A stretch of 64,000 nucleotides of DNA from Dehalobacter alkaniphilus. GTDB taxonomy: Bacteria > Bacillota > Desulfitobacteriia > Desulfitobacteriales > Syntrophobotulaceae. Position 1 is the stretch's first letter. Every line of letters begins with the position of its first letter. The notes beneath the pieces are model-generated. The model ran no database searches, had not been told where the DNA came from, and saw only the letters and a program-made list of their open reading frames with translations. The position numbers were made by a program, and so were the translations under genes. The DNA is taken from positions 2,480,001 through 2,544,000 of the forward strand of contig CP148031.1 of NCBI GenBank assembly GCA_040500365.1, in the 5' to 3' direction. Below, one piece after another: positions 30,476 through 38,618 of the stretch.

Positions 30476-32381
30476 TAAGGCCGCCGAAAAACTGAACGCA
30501 GCCATCGCCGGCGCCGTCAAAAACTTCCGGCCTCCCGAGAGCTTGACGGTGGACGAATGGGCCGACAGGAACCGCCGCCTCTCGCCCGAGAACTCGGCCG
30601 AGGCAGGGCCGTGGCGCACGTCGCGCACTCCCTACCTCCGTAAGCCGATGGCGGCGTTCACCGATCCGAAGGTACGGAAGATCGTTATGGTCGCCGCCTC
30701 TCAGGTCGGCAAGTCAGAGCTCGAGCTCAACATAATCGGCTACATCATCGACCAAGACCCGGGCAGCATCCTCTACGTCCACCCGACGCTCGAGGACGCT
30801 CGGAAATTCAGCCGTCTCCGTGTGGCCCCGATGATCCGCGACAGCAAGGCGCTGAAGGCGAAGGTCTCGGAGGTCAAGGCAAAGGACAGTGGCAACACAA
30901 TCCTTCAGAAATCCTTCCCCGGCGGGATGTTGACGATGACCGGCTCGAACAGCGCGTCGGCCCTCGCCTCCACTCCCGCCCGTTATATCATAGGCGACGA
31001 GCGCGACCGCTGGGCGCCGAGCGCCGGTACCGAGGGAGACCCGTGGGCACTGGCAGAGGCCAGACAGGCCACGTTCTACAACGCCAAGGCCATCGAGGTC
31101 TCCACCCCGACTATTAAGGGCGCCAGCAATATCGAGACCAGCTATTACCAAGGAACACAGGAGCGGTGGTGCCATAAGTGCCCAGCCTGCGGCGAGTACC
31201 ACGAGGTCGTATTCGACAATATCCACTTCCAGCACAAAGTGACCAAGGTGCGCGGGAAAAAGACCTATACCCTCACGGCCCCGGTCGAGTGGATATGCCC
31301 GGGGTGCGGGTGCCTGTCGCCCGAGGAAGTCATGCGCAGGCAGCCGGCAAAATGGATCGCAGACAACCCCGACGCCTATGATCGCGGCGTTCTCTCATAT
31401 TGGCTGAACGCCTTCTCGAGTCCGTGGACTCCGTGGGAGAAAATCGTCCTGAAGTTCCTCGACGCTCAGCAGGATCCCCAACGCCTGAAGGTCGTGTTCA
31501 ACACGCTGCTCGGTGAATTATGGGAGGATCGCGGTGAGCTTGAGGACGAGGACGCCATGCTCTCCCGCCGCGAGGACTATGGGCTGACGGCCGACGGCAT
31601 CCCTGTCGAGCTTCCGGATGGCGTGCTGGTGCTGACATGCGGAGTCGACACCCAAGACAATCGTCTCGAGTATGAGGTGGTCGGCCATGGGAAGTTCGGC
31701 GAGACGTGGGGCATCCAGAAGGGCTACATCATGGGCCGACCAGACACCCCGGAGGTATGGCAGACGCTCGACGACATCATCGGCCACGTTTACAAATTCC
31801 GCAGCGGCCGCGGCCTGACGATCTCCATCGCCTGCGTCGACTCCGGCGGCCATTATACCCAAGAGGTATACGAAGCCTGCCGAGCCAGACAGAGCAAGCG
31901 CGTGTTTGCGATCAAAGGCAAAGGCGGCGACGGCGTCCCGCTGTTCAGCCCACCGACCAAGGTGCCGATCCGCGACAACAAGCGGATTACCTGCTGGCTC
32001 TATACGCTGGGCGTCGATGCCGGCAAGGCGGCCATCATGGGCGCCCTGAAAGTGCAGGAGGCCGGCCCGAAGTATTGCCATTTCCCGACCGGCGACCGCG
32101 GCTACGACCTGAACTACTTCAACGGGCTGCTGTCCGAGAAGCTGGTGCTCAAGCAGACGCGCAGCGGGAACCGCTGGACATGGGAAAAGCTGCCCGGGCA
32201 TACGCGCAACGAGGCGCTTGACTGCCGGAACTATGCACTCGCCGGCCTGAAGATCCTCAACGTCGACATGGACGCGCTGGAGAGAAGGCTGAAAGGTCTC
32301 GCGGAACCGGCGGCTCAGACGCAGCAGCGGCAGGGCCAGCAACGGAGGCGGCAGCAAAGCAAATATTTTGACGACTGGTAA
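30459..32381 (+). CDS. Terminase large subunit, GpA family
   Basis: 640 residues, the usual GpA length. Packaging ATPase with Walker A-like AASQVGKS (residues 79-86), an adenine-region segment YVHPTLEDARKFSRLRVAPM, and Walker B-like YIIGDERDRW. A zinc-finger-like CPACGEY...CPGCGCL and the C-terminal nuclease domain (VDTQDNRLEYEVVG, CVDSGGHYT) follow. It cuts and packages DNA into lambda-type capsids from cos sites. Confidence 0.96.
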   Translation: MKRTTNKAAEKLNAAIAGAVKNFRPPESLTVDEWADRNRRLSPENSAEAGPWRTSRTPYLRKPMAAFTDPKVRKIVMVAASQVGKSELELNIIGYIIDQDPGSILYVHPTLEDARKFSRLRVAPMIRDSKALKAKVSEVKAKDSGNTILQKSFPGGMLTMTGSNSASALASTPARYIIGDERDRWAPSAGTEGDPWALAEARQATFYNAKAIEVSTPTIKGASNIETSYYQGTQERWCHKCPACGEYHEVVFDNIHFQHKVTKVRGKKTYTLTAPVEWICPGCGCLSPEEVMRRQPAKWIADNPDAYDRGVLSYWLNAFSSPWTPWEKIVLKFLDAQQDPQRLKVVFNTLLGELWEDRGELEDEDAMLSRREDYGLTADGIPVELPDGVLVLTCGVDTQDNRLEYEVVGHGKFGETWGIQKGYIMGRPDTPEVWQTLDDIIGHVYKFRSGRGLTISIACVDSGGHYTQEVYEACRARQSKRVFAIKGKGGDGVPLFSPPTKVPIRDNKRITCWLYTLGVDAGKAAIMGALKVQEAGPKYCHFPTGDRGYDLNYFNGLLSEKLVLKQTRSGNRWTWEKLPGHTRNEALDCRNYALAGLKILNVDMDALERRLKGLAEPAAQTQQRQGQQRRRQQSKYFDDW

Positions 32382-32401
32382 ACCCCAAGGAGGTGAACGT
32401 C

Positions 32402-32668
32402 ATGAGAACCAAAGCAAGCATCGAGCAGGAGCTCGCGGAGAAGCGGGCCCGGCTCACAGCATACAGGGAGCGCGAGCTTGCCATGCTCTCGCCTGACGGC
32501 GTCAAGGGCTACGGCATCGGATCCCGGAACATTCAGCGATATGACACCGCGCTCAAAGATGTGCAGGACATGATCGCCAAGCTCGAGCGGGAGATCGCTG
32601 CGCTCGAGGGCCTCCTCGGAGGCTGTAAACCACGCAAGGCGGTGGGCGTCGTCCCCCGCGACTGGTAA
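32402..32668 (+). CDS. gpW-like head-tail joining protein
   Basis: 88 residues, mostly helical (SIEQELAEKRARLTAYRERE ... QDMIAKLEREIAALEGLLGG). Its position between terminase and portal, its size and the IGSRNIQRYDTALKD core match lambda gpW, which completes the head-tail interface. ATG at 32402 follows AAGGAGGTG. Confidence 0.7.
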   Translation: MRTKASIEQELAEKRARLTAYRERELAMLSPDGVKGYGIGSRNIQRYDTALKDVQDMIAKLEREIAALEGLLGGCKPRKAVGVVPRDW

Positions 32669-32679
32669 CGGTTAAACGC

Positions 32680-32718
32680 CCCACCCGGGGCTTTTAACAT
32701 ATGACGGCCCCGGGTGGA
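32680..32718. repeat. GC-rich inverted repeat between gpW and portal genes
   Basis: CCCACCCGGGGC (32680-32691) and GCCCCGGGTGGA (32707-32718) pair in 11 of 12 positions around a 15-nt loop. A run of T follows weakly. It may act as a partial terminator or mRNA stabiliser that adjusts portal expression. Confidence 0.5.
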
Positions 32719-32759
32719 GTTTTCGCTCCTTTTCTCCTCCCGGGTACCGTCACTTTTAT

Positions 32760-34412
32760 GTGAAGGAGGTGAGCACCATCAGCAAAAACAGAAAGCGCAC
32801 CGGGCCGCAGCAGCCCGGAAATGCCCGACCGGCAAACAAAGGATATGGGGACGCCGGCGCAAGCTGGCACAAGAAAGCAACCAAGGGCTTCACCGCACAG
32901 AGCGGATCCCCTCGTGAGGATATAGACGCCAACAACTACACCCTGCGGCAGCGGGCCCGGATGCTTTACATGGCCTCCCCGATCGCCACATCGGCCATTA
33001 AGACGAACCGCACCAACGTCGTCGGCGTCGGCCTCCAGCTCAAGAGCCGGATCAACCGCGACATTCTCGGCATGGATCAGGAAGCGGCTGAAGCGTGGCA
33101 GAAAAAGACCGAGGCAGAGTTCGCTCTGTGGGCTGGAAGGAAAAGGGCCTGCGACGCCACTGGCGTCAATGACTTCTACGCCATGCAGCAGCTCGCGCTT
33201 GCGTCATGGCTGGTCAGCGGCGACTCCTTTGCAGTCCTGAAGCAATATGACCCCACGCCGATTATGCCGTACAGCCTGCGCGTCCATATTATCGAGGCTG
33301 ACCGCGTGGCCACGCCATCGACGGCCGGCATCTTGACGCCCATGGCCATGACCACCGGCAAGGCAGACAACGGCAACACCATCTACGACGGCGTCGAGGT
33401 GGACGCCAATGGCATGATCGTCGCCTACCATATCCGCAACACCTACCCGCTGGAGCTCGGAAAAGACTCTACCAAGTGGGCCCGGGTGCTGGCATACGGA
33501 GAGGAGACTGGCCTTCCGAACATCCTGCAAATGATGGACTCGGAGCGCCCGGATCAATACCGCGGCGTCAGTTATCTGGCGCAAGTCATCGAGCCTTTGC
33601 TTCAGCTTCGCAGGTACACGGAGAGCGAGCTCACGGCCGCCGTGGTCGAGAGCTTTTTTACTGCCTTCATCAAGACGGAGGCCAACCCGACCGACATGCC
33701 GTTCAACGAAGTCGGCGAAAGTGGGCAGCCGGAGGCGTCGAAGGATCCTAACGAGTACGAAATGGGCCCGGGACAGGTCAATGTCATGGAGCCGGGCGAG
33801 GACGTAACCTTTGCAGATCCGAAGCGACCGGCCAGCGGCTTCTCCAGCTTTGCCCGATCTATCTGCGAACAGGTGGGCGCAGCTCTGGAGATACCGGCCG
33901 ACCTACTGCTCAAATCGTTTAACGCCTCGTACTCAGCGAGCCGCGCCGCCCTTTTGGAGGCGTGGAAAGCGTTCAAAATGAGGCGGGAGTGGTTTGCGAA
34001 TGACTTCTGCCGGCCTATCTACGAGGTGTGGATGTCTGAGGCTGTCGCCCGAGGCCGCATACAGGCCCCGGGGTTTTTGACCAACCCCATGCTCCGCGCT
34101 GCATATCTCGGCAGCGAATGGATCGGCCCGTCTCAGGGCCAGCTCGATCCTGTGAGAGAAATCACGGCCGAGATCCTTGCGGTGGGCGAAGGCTTCACCA
34201 CAAGGGAACAGTCGACCATCAGGCTCAACGGCGGCCAGTGGGAGAACAATGTCAACCAGCTCGAGCGAGAGAACGCGAAGCTCGCAGAAGCGAAGGCGGC
34301 GCTGCAAGAAAGTGCCGGAACATCCAGCTCCTCCGGGCCGGTTATAACCGACTCGCTGCGGGCTGAAATCATCAAAGTTTTGAAGGAGGGAGAAATCCAT
34401 GAGAGCAAATGA
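32760..34412 (+). CDS. Portal protein (lambda B-like)
   Basis: About 550 residues. Family landmarks are ARMLYMASPIATSAIKTNRT, VSGDSFAVLKQYD, VHIIEADRVATPS, DQYRGVSYLAQVIEPL and LDPVREITAE. It forms the dodecameric vertex through which DNA passes. The start is unusual: the strong AAGGAGG (32763-32769) lies 8 nt before an ATC codon (32778). The only in-frame GTG codons precede or overlap the ribosome site. Initiation at ATC or at the weak upstream GTG (32760) must be considered. The coordinates given use the upstream GTG. Confidence 0.9.
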   Translation: MKEVSTISKNRKRTGPQQPGNARPANKGYGDAGASWHKKATKGFTAQSGSPREDIDANNYTLRQRARMLYMASPIATSAIKTNRTNVVGVGLQLKSRINRDILGMDQEAAEAWQKKTEAEFALWAGRKRACDATGVNDFYAMQQLALASWLVSGDSFAVLKQYDPTPIMPYSLRVHIIEADRVATPSTAGILTPMAMTTGKADNGNTIYDGVEVDANGMIVAYHIRNTYPLELGKDSTKWARVLAYGEETGLPNILQMMDSERPDQYRGVSYLAQVIEPLLQLRRYTESELTAAVVESFFTAFIKTEANPTDMPFNEVGESGQPEASKDPNEYEMGPGQVNVMEPGEDVTFADPKRPASGFSSFARSICEQVGAALEIPADLLLKSFNASYSASRAALLEAWKAFKMRREWFANDFCRPIYEVWMSEAVARGRIQAPGFLTNPMLRAAYLGSEWIGPSQGQLDPVREITAEILAVGEGFTTREQSTIRLNGGQWENNVNQLERENAKLAEAKAALQESAGTSSSSGPVITDSLRAEIIKVLKEGEIHESK

Positions 34413-35718
34413 ACCCCGCGGCCTCTACCGTGTCACTGATTACATCGTAAGGGCTCACGGAGCGGCCGGGAAGTCCGAGCTGCCGCTCGACATCGTCGGC
34501 GTCAGGCTGAAAAACGGGCCGGATCCAAAACAGACAGGGGCGGCAAAGTTCTGGAACATGGCATCCGTCTCCGAGGACGAGGGAGAGATCACCCTCTACG
34601 GTGACGTCATGAGCGAGCAGCCGACAGACTGGTGGACGGGAGAGCCCGCCCCTGGCCTCTACATCACCCCCGAGGGCTTCCTCGAGGATCTGAACCTGAT
34701 CAAGGACAAAGGCAAGATCACCGTCAAGCTCAACTCCGTCGGCGGCGATCTCTACACGGGGATCGCTATCCACAACGCGCTCAAGGGCCTGAAGGGCACC
34801 AAGACCGTCATCGTCGAAGGCATAGCGGCCAGTGCGGCCAGCGTTATCATGTGCGCCGGTGACGACGTGCAGGTATATCCCGGGAGCATAGTCATGATCC
34901 ACGGCGTGGCCGGCCTGTTCGCCGACTACTTCACCATCACCGACCTCAAGCAGGCGATCAAAGGCTTCGACGCAGCCGAGAAGGCCATCGCCGAGATCTA
35001 CCACGCCAAGACCGGCACAGACGTCGAGTCGCTCCGAGGCATGATGACCAAGGAGACGTGGATGATCGGGCAGGAGGCAGTCGACAAAGGCTTCGCCAAC
35101 ACCCTGCTCGACGAAAAAGGCCCGGACATGACCATGAGCGCAGATAGGAAGATCCTGCTTGTCGCTGGCGTTCGCCACGACATAAAGAGCTTCCACAATA
35201 TACCCGGGGGCATCCCCGTGGTGAAATCACCCAGTATTCCCTCCGCTCCGGCGGCTGGAATAAATAAGCCGACCAGTAAAGGCGGCGTTAATCAAGGAGG
35301 TAAACCTATTATGACACTGGAGGAACTCAAACAGGCGCACCCCGAGCTGGTCGCTCAGATCGAGCAGACGGCCGGAGACACAGCCAAAACCGAGGCGGTC
35401 AAAGCTGAAAGAGAACGCATTAAGGCCATCGAGAGCATCGAGGCCAGCGTGGGAGATCCGAAGCTGGTGGCCGACGCCAAGTACGGAGAAAACACCTGCA
35501 CCGCTCAGGATCTCGCGTTCAAAGCGATGCAGAAGCAGGCGCAACTCGGCACGCAGCACCTCGAAAACACCAAGAAGGACGCCGAGGCGTCCGGCGCCAA
35601 GACCGTGAGCGCACAGCCCAACGGTGGCGGCGATCCCGACAACGGCGGCAGCGATGACGAGGCCGAGCTGGCCACCGTCGTGAATGCCTACAAACAGATC
35701 AAGGGAGGTAAAAAGTAA
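34399..35718 (+). CDS. Head maturation protease, ClpP-like, with C-terminal scaffold region
   Basis: 439 residues. The S14/S49-like protease part spans about 1-260: LNSVGGDLYTGIAIHNAL, the nucleophile region GIAASAASVIMCAGDD, and VMIHGVAGL with the catalytic His. A linker and a helical region rich in Glu, Ala and Lys follow, typical of scaffolds. Inside the gene a strong ribosome site and ATG at 35311 would start a separate scaffold protein, as lambda C encodes Nu3. The protease processes capsid parts during head assembly. Confidence 0.92.
   Translation: MRANEPRGLYRVTDYIVRAHGAAGKSELPLDIVGVRLKNGPDPKQTGAAKFWNMASVSEDEGEITLYGDVMSEQPTDWWTGEPAPGLYITPEGFLEDLNLIKDKGKITVKLNSVGGDLYTGIAIHNALKGLKGTKTVIVEGIAASAASVIMCAGDDVQVYPGSIVMIHGVAGLFADYFTITDLKQAIKGFDAAEKAIAEIYHAKTGTDVESLRGMMTKETWMIGQEAVDKGFANTLLDEKGPDMTMSADRKILLVAGVRHDIKSFHNIPGGIPVVKSPSIPSAPAAGINKPTSKGGVNQGGKPIMTLEELKQAHPELVAQIEQTAGDTAKTEAVKAERERIKAIESIEASVGDPKLVADAKYGENTCTAQDLAFKAMQKQAQLGTQHLENTKKDAEASGAKTVSAQPNGGGDPDNGGSDDEAELATVVNAYKQIKGGKK
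35311..35718 (+). CDS. Nested scaffold protein (Nu3-like internal start)
   Basis: In-frame internal gene of 135 residues beginning MTLEELKQAHPELVAQIEQT. A perfect AAGGAGG lies at 35294-35300, 10 nt before the ATG. The product is the helical scaffold part of the protease gene only. This reproduces the lambda C/Nu3 arrangement and would supply excess scaffold for capsid assembly. Confidence 0.75.
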   Translation: MTLEELKQAHPELVAQIEQTAGDTAKTEAVKAERERIKAIESIEASVGDPKLVADAKYGENTCTAQDLAFKAMQKQAQLGTQHLENTKKDAEASGAKTVSAQPNGGGDPDNGGSDDEAELATVVNAYKQIKGGKK

Positions 35719-36110
35719 TGAGCAGACTCGACGAAAACATCGGCAGCATGGCCTATGACGGCCTGATCGTTGCCAACACCCCGGAGGCTGACGTGTTCCA
35801 CGTCTCCATCCGCGCAAACGAGGGCGACCTTGCCCGCGGCACCGTGCTCGCCCTGAGCACCGGCAGCGCCGGCGACGGCAAGATGGTCATTCTCGGCACT
35901 ACCGCGATCACCAACGAGACGCTCACCGCCAACTGCATCCTCGCAGAGGCGGTAACGGTGGGGGCAACCGCCGCCACAGCTCTCGCGTATCGCACCGGCC
36001 ACTTCAACAGGGACGCCCTGATCGTGAAGGCAGCCACTACTTTGACCGCAGCCCATGAGGAGGATCTCCGCAAGGATGGCATCCTGCTCTCCGACGCTGC
36101 GGCCTATTAA
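35718..36110 (+). CDS. Head decoration protein (gpD-like)
   Basis: 130 residues, beta-rich, with the gpD/PF02924 pattern: ARGTVLALSTGSAGDGKMVI, NCILAEAVTVGATAATALAY and GHFNRDALI. It trimerises on the capsid surface and stabilises the expanded head. It overlaps the protease stop by 1 nt and precedes the major capsid gene, as in lambda. Confidence 0.9.
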   Translation: MSRLDENIGSMAYDGLIVANTPEADVFHVSIRANEGDLARGTVLALSTGSAGDGKMVILGTTAITNETLTANCILAEAVTVGATAATALAYRTGHFNRDALIVKAATTLTAAHEEDLRKDGILLSDAAAY

Positions 36111-36128
36111 GAGAAGGAGGACACACAA

Positions 36129-37196
36129 ATGGCTCTTGACATTTTTCGCACCCACACGCTGCTCCGCGCTGTCGAGCAGCTCCTGCCCCTCACGACTTTT
36201 CTGAGGGACAGATATTTTCCGACCAATGACGCGACCGACGTCTTTGCCACCGACGACGTGCTCGTCGAGTACAAGGACGGCAGCAAAAGGCTCGCGCCGT
36301 TCGTCGCACCGCGCAAGGGTGGCCTCACCATCCTCCGCGAAGGCTACACCATGGAGCGTTATGCTCCCCCGTTCATCGCACCCCGCAGGATGCTGACCAT
36401 TGACGAGCTCAACAAGCGCGGATTCGGCGAGGCCCTCTACAGCAACCTCACCCCCGAACAGCGTCAGGCCGCCCTCATTCTGAAGGACGCCGACGAAATG
36501 AGCGAAATGATCGCCCGCCGCGAGGAGGCGATGGCCGCAGAACTCTTGAGAACCAATGGCTACATCATGAAGCACTACGCCGACGACCTCAGCAAGTTCG
36601 ACGAGAAGGAGATCCGCTTCTATTCTGGCGGCAGCAACCCGGCGATCTATACGCCGACTTATGACTGGGACAACGCGAGCGCCAACATCATCGCCGACAT
36701 CGCAGCCATGGCCCTGCTGCTCACCTCTCGCGGACTTCCTGCGACCGACTTGCTAGTCGCCCCTGACGTGGCCGACACCATGCTGGCCGACCCGAAGATC
36801 CAGAAGCTCCTCGACATCAAGAACTACAACCTCGGCATGGTAGAGCCTGAGCTTCTGCCGGCCGGCGCTGCCAAGGTGTGCGTCCTGAACATCAAGGGCC
36901 GCCTAATCAGCGTTTACAGCTATGACGAGACCTATGAGAACGACGCAGGCGTGGCCACCCAGTACATCCCTGCCGGCTATGCGATCCTCACGGCCCCCGC
37001 CGCCGGCCGCACCCTCTACGGCGCCGTATCTCAGGTCGAGCAGTCTGACGGCCTGTTCCACACCTACACCGGCCGCAGAGTGCCCAAGTATATCTCCAAC
37101 GCAGAAGGCAATACCCGCAGCCTGACGGTTACGAGTTGCCCGCTGCTGATCCCCAACAACAAGAACGCGTGGATCACCGCGCAGGTCATCAGCTAA
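36129..37196 (+). CDS. Major capsid protein (lambda gpE family)
   Basis: 355 residues. HK97-fold capsid protein of the gpE type. Landmarks include LDIFRTHTLLRAVEQLLPLT at the start, LVEYKDGSKRLAPFVAPRKG and YAPPFIAPRRMLTIDELNKR, then VSQVEQSDGLFHTYTGRRVP near the end. Preceded by AGAAGGAGG. It forms the icosahedral shell. Confidence 0.95.
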   Translation: MALDIFRTHTLLRAVEQLLPLTTFLRDRYFPTNDATDVFATDDVLVEYKDGSKRLAPFVAPRKGGLTILREGYTMERYAPPFIAPRRMLTIDELNKRGFGEALYSNLTPEQRQAALILKDADEMSEMIARREEAMAAELLRTNGYIMKHYADDLSKFDEKEIRFYSGGSNPAIYTPTYDWDNASANIIADIAAMALLLTSRGLPATDLLVAPDVADTMLADPKIQKLLDIKNYNLGMVEPELLPAGAAKVCVLNIKGRLISVYSYDETYENDAGVATQYIPAGYAILTAPAAGRTLYGAVSQVEQSDGLFHTYTGRRVPKYISNAEGNTRSLTVTSCPLLIPNNKNAWITAQVIS

Positions 37197-37219
37197 GCTG
37201 AGCCAGAAAGGAGCCTATC

Positions 37220-37627
37220 ATGATCAAGATAATCGCCGGCACCTTCGGCTATTTTGACGGCCGGAAAGTGGTGCCCAAAACAAGCGCAGACGCGCCCATC
37301 GAGCTCGACGCCGCTCTCGAAAAGAGACTCGTCGACAAGGGTGTGGCCGCCTATGTGACCAAAAAGGCAGAGCAGCCGCCTGAAGGCGACGGCCTGCCTG
37401 CCTACAACAAGGACATGAAGCTCGCGGAGCTTCAGGAGATCGCCAAAGCCTATGGAGTCGACGCTTCCAAGATGAAGGCCAAGGCCGAGGTCGTCGCCGC
37501 TATTGACGCGGCAAAAGAGGCCAAGGCCGAGGATCCTGACGACGGAGACGGTGAGACCGATGGCACCGACCCCGAAAATGGCAGCGGTGAGCTCCCTCCG
37601 GCTCTCGGCGCCTCCGACCCTGTATGA
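37220..37627 (+). CDS. Head protein, gpFI-like position, SAP/LEM-like helical motif
   Basis: 135 residues. The N-terminal half is a small beta domain (IKIIAGTFGYFDGRKVVPKT). Residues about 55-92 (MKLAELQEIAKAYGVDASKM) form a helix-turn-helix typical of SAP/LEM-like motifs. The tail is acidic and Pro/Gly rich. It is located right after the capsid gene, where lambda has FI. Overlaps the next gene by ATGA. Confidence 0.6.
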   Translation: MIKIIAGTFGYFDGRKVVPKTSADAPIELDAALEKRLVDKGVAAYVTKKAEQPPEGDGLPAYNKDMKLAELQEIAKAYGVDASKMKAKAEVVAAIDAAKEAKAEDPDDGDGETDGTDPENGSGELPPALGASDPV

Positions 37628-37938
37628 CCTTCAAGGAAATGGTCGAGCGTGACCGTGCCATCTTCCTGAACCTCGACGAGTTCGGCGAGGAACACAGGAT
37701 AGACGGCCAGACGATCGCCGTCGTGATCGACGCCAATGCCCTGAAAGAGCGCCAAGGAGGGAACGAGCTGAGCGTGGCAGAGTCCTCCCTGCTGATTTAT
37801 GCAGCGGTGGAGGATCTACCCACGCCCAAAGCTCCCGGCGCCGGCATGAACGTCGACGGCCGCGAGTACATCGTGGACGACTGGAGCATCGACATGGGCA
37901 TCGCTACGGTCGCGCTGAGCCAAACCCGGCAAGTATAA
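37624..37938 (+). CDS. Head-tail attachment protein, gpFII-like
   Basis: 104 residues. Beta-rich pattern (HRIDGQTIAVVIDANALKER, DGREYIVDDWSIDMGIATVA) similar to the FII/Gifsy-2 attachment protein family (PF05354). Its position after the FI-like gene agrees. It joins the head to the tail. Confidence 0.7.
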   Translation: MTFKEMVERDRAIFLNLDEFGEEHRIDGQTIAVVIDANALKERQGGNELSVAESSLLIYAAVEDLPTPKAPGAGMNVDGREYIVDDWSIDMGIATVALSQTRQV

Positions 37939-37950
37939 GGAGGTGCAGCC

Positions 37951-38571
37951 GTGTCAATAGTGACCAGCATCGAAACGATCCGGGAGTGGCTCGAGCAGAA
38001 CGTCTGCAACGAGGTAAAGCTCAAGCTCCCGGACGACAACGCAGTCGACGCCTCGTACAATCAGCACTACCAACTGGTAAACCCCGCAGCCTTCTCCCTG
38101 TTCGTGCCATCGTCCGACAGGCTGCCGCCAAGCGTACCGGCCCCTATTCCGTCGGTATGTGTGCAGCTCGTCGAGGGCGACGACAACCTGATCGAGAGCG
38201 CCCGCAAGATACGGATCCGGCTGTACTTCAGCGCATGGGATCCGGGAACACATGGGCCCGACCTCTTTCATAAAAAAAATGACGGGAGCGGCGGCTATAT
38301 CCAGTGGTACAACGACGAGGCCATGGCCTACTTCAGGAAATCAGGCGACGGCTGGATGGATGCGTGGAACTTTGTGGACACGGCCATCCGCAAGATCGAA
38401 AACTCTGAGTACCTGAGCAGCCTGCGCGTCACAAAAGAGAACGGGATCAAGTTCGGGCCTCTATCCGAGCAGGACAGCGTCCCGGACTTCTATCCCTATT
38501 GGTTTGCGTGGGTGGAGTTTTCCGTCGAGGAGACCATGACCCGCAAACCCGATTATAACCAGTTCCTATGA
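37951..38571 (+). CDS. Probable tail terminator/completion protein
   Basis: 206 residues, not matched to a named family. A mixed alpha/beta sequence (SVCVQLVEGDDNLIESARKI, then DGWMDAWNFVDTAIRKIENS, then YPYWFAWVEFSVEETM) is like tail-completion proteins. It sits between head-joining proteins and the sheath gene, where such a protein is expected. Start is a GTG after AAGGAGG. Confidence 0.55.
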   Translation: MSIVTSIETIREWLEQNVCNEVKLKLPDDNAVDASYNQHYQLVNPAAFSLFVPSSDRLPPSVPAPIPSVCVQLVEGDDNLIESARKIRIRLYFSAWDPGTHGPDLFHKKNDGSGGYIQWYNDEAMAYFRKSGDGWMDAWNFVDTAIRKIENSEYLSSLRVTKENGIKFGPLSEQDSVPDFYPYWFAWVEFSVEETMTRKPDYNQFL

Positions 38572-38618
38572 AGCGGCCGAGCTGGCCGCTTTAATACTTT
38601 GATAAGGAGGACACACAA

